Origin: Telluribacter roseus
GTDB lineage: Bacteria; Bacteroidota; Bacteroidia; Cytophagales; Spirosomataceae
Direction: 5' to 3'
Assembly: GCF_017355915.2 (NCBI RefSeq)
Contig: NZ_JAFEUV020000026.1
Location: 1 to 35,941, forward strand
Length of the DNA stretch: 35,941 nucleotides
Shown: piece by piece, positions 1-8,704 of the stretch
Layout: each line of letters begins with the position of its first letter
Position numbering within the stretch: the stretch's first letter is position 1
The notes under the pieces: model-generated
The model's database searches: none
What the model was told of the DNA's origin: nothing
Seen by the model: only the letters and a program-made list of their open reading frames with translations
Translations under genes and position numbers: made by a program

Positions 1-51
1 GACACAGCGCCGGCGTAGCACTTCGTACTCGGTTTGTTTATAGCTTGCCAT
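1..51 (-). CDS. 5' end of an unidentified gene, cut by the window edge
   Basis: An ATG at 51-49 opens a minus-strand frame that stays open to base 1, reading MASYKQTEYEVLRRRCV. It lies 61 nt downstream of the acetyltransferase gene and in the same direction, so it would be the next gene of the polysaccharide operon. Only 17 residues are visible, too few to assign a family. The call rests on position, orientation and a plausible amino-acid composition. Confidence 0.35.
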   Translation of the reverse strand, partial: MASYKQTEYEVLRRRCV

Positions 52-112
52 AATAAGTACAAGGTTTGACTATTACGGATCTACTCACGCATTAATAAGT
101 AAGCGAAGGGTA

Positions 113-652
113 TTATACGGCAGGATTGCCTTTTACGGTTCTGAAAGCCTGTACATCTTTGGTTACTACACTGCATGCGCCAACTATGGCATGCTCGCCG
201 ATGGTAACTCCAGGCATAATGAATGCCTTTGCGCCAACAAAGGCATGGGCACCAACCTTGATTGGAGCTGTCACCAGATTCTTGGCCGGTTGGTCAAATG
301 CATGTGTACCTGTGCATAGGTATGCCTCCTGCGCTACAGTAGCATGTTCGAAGATTTCGATCATGCCTAATGAATAGGCATTGGCTCCGTCACCCAGAGC
401 CGCATGATCATGTAAGATAATATTCCAGGGAATCTGTATGCGTGCACGCTGGTGTACAAACGGACGGCCGTATATCTTGGCTCCGAACAGCTTGAGCCAC
501 GCGATCCGCCACCGGTTGGCAGGTTTGGGGGTCCAGGAGCAAAAAAGTGTCCAGCAGTATTCCCACAGTAGCATTTTGATCCGCTGCTTCAGTGACCATG
601 GGCTATCGTAGGGGCTACTCTGACTATACTTTATTTGTTCTTTTGTTTTCAT
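113..652 (-). CDS. WcaF-like hexapeptide-repeat O-acetyltransferase
   Basis: 179 residues. It probably moves an acetyl group from acetyl-CoA to a sugar of the polysaccharide repeat unit in the cytoplasm. The second half has left-handed beta-helix hexapeptide character (about 75-165, with GVTIGEHAIVGACSVV at 148-163). The CTGTHAFD segment at 113-120 places H117 where WcaF/NodL-type enzymes carry the catalytic histidine. The N-terminal part, with the basic-aromatic stretch NRWRIAWLKLFGAKI, resembles the WcaF colanic-acid acetyltransferase group. The protein ends at KGNPAV, a few residues short of the usual GNPAKxIK-type tail, so the C-terminus may be slightly clipped. Its ATG overlaps the stop of the upstream glycosyltransferase gene (ATGA at 652-649), which suggests translational coupling. 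Family is clear; the acceptor is unknown. Confidence 0.85.
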   Translation of the reverse strand: MKTKEQIKYSQSSPYDSPWSLKQRIKMLLWEYCWTLFCSWTPKPANRWRIAWLKLFGAKIYGRPFVHQRARIQIPWNIILHDHAALGDGANAYSLGMIEIFEHATVAQEAYLCTGTHAFDQPAKNLVTAPIKVGAHAFVGAKAFIMPGVTIGEHAIVGACSVVTKDVQAFRTVKGNPAV

Positions 653-1758
653 TTAGATTGTATTCGTTCGAACTCTGCTAGAAATTGGTCCGCTATATAG
701 CTGACTGAGTGGGTTACGCGAACCTTTATGGCTTCAGTTGCCAGGTTGTAGCGGTACACTTGATCAGCTAATAATGTATGTAGTATTTCTGAAAGCTGAG
801 AAATGGCTGTGTCAGACCTGTGATCAAAGGTTAATCCATTTTTTTCGGCTATGATAAAGTCTTTGAAGCATGCCAAGTCAGACACTATAGGTACGCATCC
901 CCAGGCCATTGCTTCCAAAGGTGCCAATCCAAATGTTTCCCCTTTCTCAGCTACGGAAGGATACACAAATAGAGATGCCTCTCTATAGAACTGGTTCAAT
1001 TGGTTAGTATCGTAAACAGGACCTATAAACTCAACATTTGCTCCCGCTGAAAGCTTTTTTAATCTATCCAGGTACTCCTTACCACCCCCACCGGCAGCCA
1101 CTTCCCATGGACCTACAAGCTCCAGCTTGGTATCAGGATGCAGTAGCTTATGTGCTCTGATCAATAGATCCAAGCCCTTTTCTTGATGAATTCTACCAAC
1201 GTAAAGGATCTTATCTTTTTTTATGGAGAAGTCCACCTCTTCCGACGGCACAAAAGGCAGCGGGTTTGGAATCATCACCACTTTATTGCCTGATACGTCA
1301 GGTAGTTCTTTTTTGATGGCTTCTACTATGACATTTGAGTTGGCTCTTAGTACGGCTGCCTGTTTGTAGAGCGGCATCTGGCCTTTCGGAAAACGGGCTA
1401 CATCTACCATACACACTTTTTTCTTGGCCTGCGGCAAAAGAATAGGAGCCCAGAACGTATTACTGATTATTACATCAAAGTCATCCTTGAGGTACTTCTG
1501 AGCCCGAATGGTATACAATAAGTCCAGGTACTTTAATTTGATTCCGGATGCGGGTGTATCATACCCTTTGATACGAATATGCTGAATGTTTCCTTCAATT
1601 TCCCGTTCGGAAAGTTCAGGTACCTTTCTGGAAATGTAGGTTACCTCATGTCCCTTTATGCCGAACATCTTACTCATGGCATACCATCTTTTCTCCACGG
1701 CTCCTCCCATAAGCGCGGGAACCGGTAAGAAGGCACCTTGTAGAATAGCTATTCGCAT
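649..1758 (-). CDS. GT4 family glycosyltransferase
   Basis: 369 residues with the two-Rossmann GT-B architecture. The N-terminal acceptor domain has a glycine-rich loop (GGAVEKRWY, 18-26). The C-terminal nucleotide-sugar domain begins near KILYVGRIHQEKGLDLL (183-199) and has the GT4 E-x7-E signature at E274 and E282 (ETFGLAPLE). It would add one sugar to the lipid-linked repeat unit at the inner face of the cytoplasmic membrane. It lies 25 nt after the preceding glycosyltransferase gene and overlaps the acetyltransferase gene by 4 nt, so it is inside the operon. No signal peptide or membrane segment is apparent. Donor and acceptor sugars cannot be read from the sequence. Confidence 0.9.
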   Translation of the reverse strand: MRIAILQGAFLPVPALMGGAVEKRWYAMSKMFGIKGHEVTYISRKVPELSEREIEGNIQHIRIKGYDTPASGIKLKYLDLLYTIRAQKYLKDDFDVIISNTFWAPILLPQAKKKVCMVDVARFPKGQMPLYKQAAVLRANSNVIVEAIKKELPDVSGNKVVMIPNPLPFVPSEEVDFSIKKDKILYVGRIHQEKGLDLLIRAHKLLHPDTKLELVGPWEVAAGGGGKEYLDRLKKLSAGANVEFIGPVYDTNQLNQFYREASLFVYPSVAEKGETFGLAPLEAMAWGCVPIVSDLACFKDFIIAEKNGLTFDHRSDTAISQLSEILHTLLADQVYRYNLATEAIKVRVTHSVSYIADQFLAEFERIQSK

Positions 1759-1783
1759 AATAGTACTTTGAATTAGGTTATAA

Positions 1784-3073
1784 TCAGATTTGGTCGGATT
1801 TCAGAAGTACCACCAACTCGTTAATGGCTGAGTTGACAGCAAACTTCGTATCATACAGATGCTTTGCTTTTGTACCTGCGAGCTTTTTTTTCTCCGGGGA
1901 TAGCCCAGCCCAATTAGTTAACAACCTGAGTGTTCCTTGTACAGTATCCTTATCTACAAGTCCGCTCTTTCCTTCTTCGATTTCACGCCAGATATTAACC
2001 TGATCCGAAATCAGTACTGGTTTTCCACACGCCAGTGCCTCCACTACTGCTATACCAAAGTTTTCCTGATGGCTAGGCAGTACAAAGGCCTCACAGCCAT
2101 AGAAAGCCCCCCACTTGGCGTCTCCGGTGAGCATACCCGGAAAGAAAATAAAGTCCTTGCGAGCCCCCGACTCTGCAGCCAATTGCTGTATACGTATTCC
2201 ATAGGGAGTATCCAGTCCGGGGCCTGCAATAACAAGTTTAGGCAGTTCTAGATCAGGAAATTCATCTGTATTAGACTCCTCCTGCGCTATTACAGATACC
2301 GGGAGTTCCTCAGCCTTGGCCTCAGCTACTGAATGAACTAGTTTAGCATACGCTTCTATGAGCAGATCCACCCCTTTTTTTTCATGGATTCGGCTCAGAA
2401 AAAGGAAATAAGGCTGGTTATGCAGCTCAGGGCATTTCTCAGCAAATGCATCACGCATTACAGGGGTATAGGTCGGGGGAGCGGCAACACCATATCCAAT
2501 ATTAATTTCCCTTTTGGGACGATAAGGTCGGAAGGGCTCGCGGGCGAGTCTTAGTTCAGCCTCACATGTAAATAGTACCCCATCTGCCTCGTTCACTACA
2601 TTGGCTTCCAGTAATTTCCAGTAAGCCCAGTTTCTGACCGCCTTCAACTTTCTGCCATCGGTTCTCTGAAACCAGGGGTCCAGCATGCCGTGTGGCATGA
2701 CAAACAGCTTAGGTACTTTCTGTTGGGCCTGGCCTTTTTGTAGCTTTTTATATTTAACTAGCGCTTTATGTACAGCATAGCTATGGTAAAGCCAGAGACC
2801 ATGTACTATGATGTAGTCAAATCGGCCGAAGTTTTCTAATAGCCAGGAGATAAGCTTAGTGTTGTACTTCCACGAGTTGCGGGTAGGCCCTAGGGTATGA
2901 ATCGGAAAGGCATCGTTGCTTAGAAAAGAAGCCGCAGGATCATCAAAACACAGTACTTCATTATGGATTCCCATCTTTTCCAACTCAGGAATAGAGTTGC
3001 GGATACCCTGGCAGGGACCTCCACCAGAAGGTTTCATGCTACCAATGACGCGTAGAACATTTATAACTCCCAT
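1784..3073 (-). CDS. GT4 family glycosyltransferase with an inserted linker
   Basis: 429 residues, GT-B fold. The N-terminal glycine-rich loop is PSGGGPCQGI (15-24). HGMLDPWF (128-135) is a segment common in group-1 glycosyltransferases of capsule and O-antigen loci. The donor domain starts near FLFLSRIHEKKGVDLLIEAY (223-242) and carries the E-x7-E pair E337/E345 (ENFGIAVVE). Between about 245 and 278 lies an acidic, probably disordered insertion (EAKAEELP, EESNTDEFPDLE), which explains why it is longer than a typical 370-residue GT4. It sits 24 nt from the GT9 gene upstream and 25 nt from the GT4 gene downstream. Sugar specificity is unknown. Confidence 0.9.
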   Translation of the reverse strand: MGVINVLRVIGSMKPSGGGPCQGIRNSIPELEKMGIHNEVLCFDDPAASFLSNDAFPIHTLGPTRNSWKYNTKLISWLLENFGRFDYIIVHGLWLYHSYAVHKALVKYKKLQKGQAQQKVPKLFVMPHGMLDPWFQRTDGRKLKAVRNWAYWKLLEANVVNEADGVLFTCEAELRLAREPFRPYRPKREINIGYGVAAPPTYTPVMRDAFAEKCPELHNQPYFLFLSRIHEKKGVDLLIEAYAKLVHSVAEAKAEELPVSVIAQEESNTDEFPDLELPKLVIAGPGLDTPYGIRIQQLAAESGARKDFIFFPGMLTGDAKWGAFYGCEAFVLPSHQENFGIAVVEALACGKPVLISDQVNIWREIEEGKSGLVDKDTVQGTLRLLTNWAGLSPEKKKLAGTKAKHLYDTKFAVNSAINELVVLLKSDQI

Positions 3074-3097
3074 TAGTCCTTAACTATTAGTAAAATA

Positions 3098-4174
3098 TCA
3101 GGCTAGTGCTTTGGCACCGATTTTGATGGTTTGTATAACCGCACTATGTACCTCATCAACAGTAATGGATGAAATACACTTCTTATTCTGGACGATGCAT
3201 TCTTCCAGTCCACATCCAGCGCAATCTACTCGGTGGTAGATTATCTTGTTATTCTCACCTCGTGGGTACCAGCGGCCAGGAAGATTCCTGGCAGAGAATA
3301 CGCCCACGCAAGGTGTGCCTACACCACTAGCCAAATGCATGGGACCACTGTCATGGCCAAGAAAGAGCTTTGCTTTTTGTAAAATCGCTGCGGATACCCT
3401 GGGAGATGATTTCCCACATAAGTTTAAGGATGATCCTCCCCATGCTGCCAAACATTGTTCAGCTAATTGAAACTCTTCTTCGGCGCCTATGGCCAGTAAA
3501 GTCCATCCACTCAAATCTGTTCTGAGCTTTTCAAGCAGATTAACCCAGTTGTTTAGTCCCCAGTCATTAGCTGGCCTTTTAGTACCTATGCTGATGGCCA
3601 CGATCTTCGAGTCGAGAGGCACCTGCTTCAGGAGTTCTCTGGCCTTACCTCGTTCCTCATCGGTAAGCCTTAGGTTCCAATAGGATTCCTGTTTTAAGTC
3701 AATCTTTCCTATGCTCTCTATTCGTCTGCTTAATCGTCTGGCTTCCCATTCGCATTCACCAGTTGCAGGGTCTTCTACTACTTTGAAATCTTCCTTTGTT
3801 TCAGGAAAGCCAATCATTTCTTTGATACCGGCCAGCCGGAAAAATAGCTTATCTCGAGCTGCTGATTTTTCTGATCTTGCTGCTGTAATGTTGATAACCG
3901 TAGATATGCCTAGTCTTCTAATCTGTACTATCAAGGAAAGTAGTAAAAGTGGGTTTCGGGTACCAATAGGGTAGTTGATAGCCTTATCGAAAAAAAAGCT
4001 GTTTATACTTCCTAATACTGCCTCTATCGGGGCCGCCTTGGAGGCTACGGGTTTATTGGTCAGGAGTATTATTTCTGCATCGGCAAATTTCTCCTTTACT
4101 AAGTGAAAACAGGGTAAAGCCATTACTGTATCACCCAGGCTTCCCAATCGATAGATAAGTATTCTTTGCTTCAC
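3098..4174 (-). CDS. GT9 family, heptosyltransferase-like glycosyltransferase
   Basis: 358 residues. Family 9 enzymes transfer heptose from ADP-heptose to a growing glycan. Family marks are the N-terminal RLGSLGDTV loop (9-17) and the C-terminal donor-site motif GHDSGPMHLA (273-282). A cysteine cluster near the C-terminus (C318, C321, C326, C333) recurs in many GT9 members of O-antigen and capsule loci. The gene ends a run with gmhA and hldA-like genes (11 nt from the kinase gene), so an activated heptose is the natural donor; this pairing is the best functional clue here. Alternative: GT9 proteins in Bacteroidota also act on other sugars, so heptose is inferred rather than shown. Confidence 0.88.
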   Translation of the reverse strand: MKQRILIYRLGSLGDTVMALPCFHLVKEKFADAEIILLTNKPVASKAAPIEAVLGSINSFFFDKAINYPIGTRNPLLLLSLIVQIRRLGISTVINITAARSEKSAARDKLFFRLAGIKEMIGFPETKEDFKVVEDPATGECEWEARRLSRRIESIGKIDLKQESYWNLRLTDEERGKARELLKQVPLDSKIVAISIGTKRPANDWGLNNWVNLLEKLRTDLSGWTLLAIGAEEEFQLAEQCLAAWGGSSLNLCGKSSPRVSAAILQKAKLFLGHDSGPMHLASGVGTPCVGVFSARNLPGRWYPRGENNKIIYHRVDCAGCGLEECIVQNKKCISSITVDEVHSAVIQTIKIGAKALA

Positions 4175-4185
4175 GATGTATATGT

Positions 4186-5208
4186 TTACAGGGGTTGAAC
4201 AGCATAGTTCTCAGCCAACCTTTTTGCTAGCTTTTCCTCTAGTTCGTTTAATACCACAGGGACAGTTCCTACATGGGAAACAACGCAGGCAGCGGCAACA
4301 TTGGCCAATTGTGCGGCTTCAATGATATCAACACCGGCTGACATAGCTGCTGTAATAGTAGCTATAACAGTATCACCGGCTCCGGATACGTCAAAAACCT
4401 CTTTTGCCTCTGTAGGTATATGCTTCAGGACTTTCCCTTCCTGGCATACAGCCATGCCATCAGCCCCTAGTGTAATAACCAGAATGTTCGGCGAGTATTT
4501 TTCGTGAATCCGGCTACATACTTCGGCAAGTGGATATTCATGGTCGGGATAAGGCTCAGGAATACCGGCTAGTAATAGAGCCTCGTTGCGATTAGGTGTT
4601 AAAAGTCCGGCTCCCCGGTAGGAAAGTTGACGTGTTGGCTTTGGGTCGACGGTTATCAGTATATGAGGGTTCTCCTCAGAAAAGGCCTGCAGCTTATCAA
4701 TCAGGCTCTGGGTAATCACTCCCTTCGCATAGTCTGAAATAATAACTGCATCAGCCGATTGCAGAGCTGCATATAGTATATCATCAAACCTTGGTGCAGT
4801 TTCGATACAATAGGATGACTGTTTGGCCTCACGATCTAAACGACACAGCTGCTGATTGCGTACAATTACTCTAGTTTTGATTATGGTTGGAATATCCTCC
4901 GTTTCATTCTTACAAAGAACATTGACCTGATGCTTGTTCAGAATCGCATGCAATTTTCTTCCGGCTTCATCTTTTCCACAATAGCCTAGGATGGAAGTAG
5001 ATACTCCCAGATTCGCAAGATTAAGAGATACATTAGCTGCACCACCGGCTGTATAGGTATCCCGCTCAGCATATACAACCGGAACTGGAGCCTCGGGTGA
5101 AATGCGATGTACATCTCCCCATATGTAGTGATCCAACATCATGTCTCCTATGACAAGGACTCTTACACCAGAGATCTTATCCAGAATGGTAGGTGAGAGG
5201 GAGGCCAT
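4186..5208 (-). CDS. hldA: D-glycero-beta-D-manno-heptose-7-phosphate kinase (HldA / RfaE domain I)
   Basis: 340 residues, PfkB/ribokinase fold. It would phosphorylate C1 of D-glycero-D-manno-heptose 7-phosphate using ATP, giving the 1,7-bisphosphate. The start GDMMLDHYIWGDV (21-33) with RISPEAPVPVV (35-45) is typical of the RfaE kinase domain. GGAANVSLNLANLG (55-68) is the first PfkB signature and DVSGAGDTVIAT (273-284) the second, with D279 as the likely catalytic base. The adenylyltransferase domain of bifunctional HldE (about 130 extra residues) is absent, so this is the HldA form and needs a separate HldC, not seen here. Only 2 nt separate it from gmhA, so the two are surely co-translated. 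Confidence 0.92.
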   Translation of the reverse strand: MASLSPTILDKISGVRVLVIGDMMLDHYIWGDVHRISPEAPVPVVYAERDTYTAGGAANVSLNLANLGVSTSILGYCGKDEAGRKLHAILNKHQVNVLCKNETEDIPTIIKTRVIVRNQQLCRLDREAKQSSYCIETAPRFDDILYAALQSADAVIISDYAKGVITQSLIDKLQAFSEENPHILITVDPKPTRQLSYRGAGLLTPNRNEALLLAGIPEPYPDHEYPLAEVCSRIHEKYSPNILVITLGADGMAVCQEGKVLKHIPTEAKEVFDVSGAGDTVIATITAAMSAGVDIIEAAQLANVAAACVVSHVGTVPVVLNELEEKLAKRLAENYAVQPL

Positions 5209-5210
5209 AG

Positions 5211-5813
5211 TTAGAAAGCTAGTTGGTTAACAGATTTATTCAGAAAGCTCCAGTCAGTAGCATCAATGTACTCCAGCCACTGGTGCAGTATTAGTGTGTG
5301 TACCTCCTGAATACGGGCTGTAGTAGTGCTAGGTACTATCAATTCATAATCACATAAGCCCTTGATGAGCCCTCCATCCTTACCACCCAGGAAAACTGTA
5401 ACCAATCCAGCCTCTTTTGCTTTACGGAAGGCCGAGAACACATTAGCGCTGTTTCCGCTGGTACTGAACCCTACCAGTACGTCTCCGGGATTACCTAGGG
5501 CTTCTACCTGTCTGGAAAAGATATCATTATAACCATAGTCATTGCCAATGCAGGTAATGGCTGTGACATCAGCATTCAGACAAATAGCCGGCAGAGCTCG
5601 TCTTTCTACCTTGTACCTGCCTACCAGCTCCTCAGAAAGGTGCAGGGCATCCGCTGCGCTGCCACCATTGCCACAAGTAAGCAGCTTACCTCCGTTTTTA
5701 ATAGATTGTAGAATGGCCTCACCAGACTCCTTTACGTGATCCTGAAGGAGAAGGCTTTTTTGTAAAACCTCTATGAGCTCCAGGGCTGAGGTTTCGAATG
5801 TAGGTTTACTCAT
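5211..5813 (-). CDS. gmhA: Sedoheptulose-7-phosphate isomerase
   Basis: 200 residues, SIS-domain isomerase. It converts sedoheptulose 7-phosphate to D-glycero-D-manno-heptose 7-phosphate, the first committed step to activated heptose. The phosphate-binding stretch CGNGGSAADALH (47-58) and FSTSGNSANV (116-125) are both present. By alignment from memory with E. coli GmhA, H58, E62, Q169 and H177 match its zinc-binding and catalytic residues (H61, E65, Q172, H180). Length is normal for the family. The product is the substrate of the adjacent kinase. GmhB phosphatase and HldC are not in the window. Confidence 0.94.
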   Translation of the reverse strand: MSKPTFETSALELIEVLQKSLLLQDHVKESGEAILQSIKNGGKLLTCGNGGSAADALHLSEELVGRYKVERRALPAICLNADVTAITCIGNDYGYNDIFSRQVEALGNPGDVLVGFSTSGNSANVFSAFRKAKEAGLVTVFLGGKDGGLIKGLCDYELIVPSTTTARIQEVHTLILHQWLEYIDATDWSFLNKSVNQLAF

Positions 5814-5868
5814 GTTGTAGTGTGGATGTATGGATTAGTGTGGATAAAGTGAAAGTTCTATTCGAGCA

Positions 5869-6927
5869 TTATAAAGCCATTTGGTAGGTTGTCTGAACAG
5901 CATTTAAAATCTTTCGGCATACATCTTCATTGCCAACCCCTAATGCCCTTACCTTTTTCATGCCGGCAAAGCGGATGCTCTCCCGAAGCTTATTATTGGC
6001 AAGTAGTTTCTTGCAGAGCATGGCACATTCATTAGCATCAGACCAGAATACAGCTTCAAGGCCCTCTACATACATATTTTGATGCTCAGTAGTACGTTCA
6101 GCACATAATAACCCACCTGCATACGGAACTTCTAATGTACGTTGAGTATGTAGGTCACGATTCCCCTTAGATAGCATGCCAATACATACTTTGGACCCTT
6201 GTATGGCTGCTACATAATCACGTCCTCCTAAAGCACCACCACGGTAGTTGTCTTTCAGAAGGTTCCAGTATGGCGACTTCTGCCATCTACTTCCCCAAAT
6301 ACTTACGGGAACTCCCTGCCTCAGCAGCTCAATTAAAAATTTATCCCTTTTCTCGTGCCGCATCCAAGTACCAATAAAAGCCACCTCTGAACGAAATTGA
6401 GCTGGTATCACTTCATAACTTTCAAAGGGTTGATGGGCTACCTCATCATAAGACATTGTAAGACTAATTACTTTTTTCGCACCTAAAGATTTATATTCAG
6501 GAACATTAATTTCCCTCATCACGACACATAAATCATAATCTGAGATTGTATCCAGCAGGGAGTTGAATCTACTTCCATCTCTGCCACCAGTTGGATCATC
6601 ATTATTATAAAGTATAATGGGGCATTCTTTTCGCTTCAGGATTTGTATACATTCTTTCCCTAAAAGTTCGCCACCGTTAATCCAGATCAAATCAACTTTG
6701 TTAATGTTCTCTATATTGTATAACAACCATGCTCTAACATTTCTTTGAATAAGTTTATATCCAGTATGGAAATGTAACTTGCTTATTATTGGGCCTTCTA
6801 AGCCTCTGACCGCATTCTTAGGATTTAATGATATAACAGAATGGCCTAGCCTTTTTAACGCAGATGCGCGATGATACGAAGTGCTAAACGGGTTATCATC
6901 ACCAATATATAATATATTAATACTCAT
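5869..6927 (-). CDS. CgeB-like glycosyltransferase family protein
   Basis: 352 residues from the chosen start (MSINILYIGDDNPF). An in-frame ATG at 6951 would add eight residues (MIHTSTDN), but the family normally begins directly with the first beta strand. The bases before 6927 also resemble the leader of gmhA, both ending in ACAACATGAG, so 6927 is preferred. The C-terminal half carries the CgeB/Glyco_trans_1_2 pattern: a conserved Arg and Glu in TQRTLEVPYAGGLLCAE, then a Glu-x-x-x-Phe-Trp stretch (EGLEAVFWSD). The N-terminal half has YNNDDPTGGRD, a candidate metal- or nucleotide-binding acidic loop. It is probably a GT-B transferase acting on the repeat unit. The substrate cannot be predicted. 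Confidence 0.75.
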   Translation of the reverse strand: MSINILYIGDDNPFSTSYHRASALKRLGHSVISLNPKNAVRGLEGPIISKLHFHTGYKLIQRNVRAWLLYNIENINKVDLIWINGGELLGKECIQILKRKECPIILYNNDDPTGGRDGSRFNSLLDTISDYDLCVVMREINVPEYKSLGAKKVISLTMSYDEVAHQPFESYEVIPAQFRSEVAFIGTWMRHEKRDKFLIELLRQGVPVSIWGSRWQKSPYWNLLKDNYRGGALGGRDYVAAIQGSKVCIGMLSKGNRDLHTQRTLEVPYAGGLLCAERTTEHQNMYVEGLEAVFWSDANECAMLCKKLLANNKLRESIRFAGMKKVRALGVGNEDVCRKILNAVQTTYQMAL

Positions 6928-6983
6928 GTTGTCAGTAGATGTATGTATCATTAGTGTTGGTTAACCGGTTTTTATTTTAGCTA

Positions 6984-8627
6984 TTACTTTTTTCCAATTA
7001 ACATATAACTGATGAAACGGGATGTAGCAGCAACAATTAAATAAAGCACTACTAGCTGAATCCACCCTCTAATTATGAATGAAAATAAATTAACAACGCT
7101 TTCAGATAGAGAAGATAGTGATAAAAGTGTAAAAGTAGAGGTGATGGAAACGAGTCCAGCGAGACTTATGAGCGTTTTGCCAGTTTTTGCACTGTAGGTG
7201 ACGAACAAGTCTAACAAGAAGTAAACAGGTATGATGCCAGCTGCTAATATCAATAAGTACCACCAGCCAAAAGAAGTCATTCCCGTTCCTGCAAATTGCC
7301 CCAATCGGAATCCTCCTAGCCCCCCTCCACTCGCTCGGTAGTATAGATAGTCGCCGAAGGATGATGAATTAACAACCTTCTTATCCACGTTTATCTGAAG
7401 TGCAGATAGAATTGGCTGGGGAAAAGTTGTAAATATTCTATCAATTGAGTATTCCTGCATTTTATCATCTACGCTACCAATTTTGTTAGCCATACCTAAG
7501 CTAAGATCATTATATTTTAGATTACTAAATCTAGATAAAAATATATTATCGAAGTAATGCTCATCCCATAGTCGTACCCTTCCACGAGCTAGCTCTCTGT
7601 ATTTGGTTAATGCCTCTTTGTTTTGAAAGGTAGTTAGCGTTTGAGAGACCAATTCGGAACCGGACATACTGGAACGTTGGCCCCGTACTATTACCATGGC
7701 AGTACCTAGATCTACAAGCGGCCCTGTAAGTAGCCATAACCCAACTAACGCCCAACTGATGTTTTTAGGAGTAAAAATTTTATAGCTTACTTTTCCTAAT
7801 AATAAACCGACGAGGTAGGCTATAGCAAAAGCAGTTATACCTGCCATAAACGTGCCTCTACTATTACTAGCCATACCAATGGTCATAAGTAGTAACGTGT
7901 ATAAAACTATACCTTTAGTACTTGTTCTATAGCTTTCTGCTTTCTTCAAATTGTATAGCTCCTTTATTAACAGGAAGTAGGGGGCGTAAGAGAAGACTTT
8001 AAATCCAATAATGAATTTAGTTAAACTGTCACCTCCACTTTCAGCTACATTATCATCTGAATACCCTAAAATAGCCTTAGCGGTTAAACCAACGGTTCCT
8101 ATAAAGCCCATTAACCAAACCTGTAGGTCTGTTTTAGGGCTGTAAAGTTCAGTCTTGTTGAGTATTCTTTGACACCAGTTAAACAAAGCCAAGCCCGTGT
8201 CTTTCCGCCAGCTTTTATATAATATATGAGCAATCAAAAGAGTAATTAATGATAGTAGCGAGTGTATAAATACATCGTAGGAATAATCAAGATTGAATAC
8301 CAAGGGCTTTCCTTCGATTAGCGTAAATGATATAGGAATAAAAAATTGAGTTAATGAAAATCCTAATATTACAACTGTCGATAGGGTATATTTAGATATA
8401 TTTATATTTGTTAAAAGTAGCTTATCTGTTAATGCCCAAGCACTAACAACGCATCCTACTGCGAATACTGTTTCTGTACTTGTAAAGAAAATGCATTGAG
8501 CAAAAGTTGAAGAAAGTACCACTATCCACATCCAACGCTTGAACATGGATAGAAATACCGGAGCGGTAGACCTATAATGCCTGTTCAGGGAATAATCGTC
8601 TATTCGGTAGGGAATGCCATGATCCAT
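6984..8627 (-). CDS. Wzy-like polysaccharide polymerase, multi-spanning membrane protein
   Basis: 547 residues with about 11-12 strongly hydrophobic segments. A large hydrophilic loop of roughly 120 residues (between TAMVIVRGQRSSM and the GWWYLLILAAG segment) fits the big periplasmic loop of Wzy-type polymerases. It would join lipid-linked repeat units in the periplasm after flipping. Identification rests on topology and context (a locus with Wzx and many glycosyltransferases), because Wzy proteins share almost no sequence motif. The loop contains SNSRGTFMAG-like and arginine-rich stretches. It lies 77 nt after the GT4 gene. Alternative: an O-antigen ligase-like protein, which has similar topology. 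Confidence 0.72.
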   Translation of the reverse strand: MDHGIPYRIDDYSLNRHYRSTAPVFLSMFKRWMWIVVLSSTFAQCIFFTSTETVFAVGCVVSAWALTDKLLLTNINISKYTLSTVVILGFSLTQFFIPISFTLIEGKPLVFNLDYSYDVFIHSLLSLITLLIAHILYKSWRKDTGLALFNWCQRILNKTELYSPKTDLQVWLMGFIGTVGLTAKAILGYSDDNVAESGGDSLTKFIIGFKVFSYAPYFLLIKELYNLKKAESYRTSTKGIVLYTLLLMTIGMASNSRGTFMAGITAFAIAYLVGLLLGKVSYKIFTPKNISWALVGLWLLTGPLVDLGTAMVIVRGQRSSMSGSELVSQTLTTFQNKEALTKYRELARGRVRLWDEHYFDNIFLSRFSNLKYNDLSLGMANKIGSVDDKMQEYSIDRIFTTFPQPILSALQINVDKKVVNSSSFGDYLYYRASGGGLGGFRLGQFAGTGMTSFGWWYLLILAAGIIPVYFLLDLFVTYSAKTGKTLISLAGLVSITSTFTLLSLSSLSESVVNLFSFIIRGWIQLVVLYLIVAATSRFISYMLIGKK

Positions 8628-8704
8628 GTGCTAATATCTTTTATAGTAGTGGATATATACTAAGATTTGCTATGAAGCTAAGAGAATATACATCTTGGAT
8701 GTAC

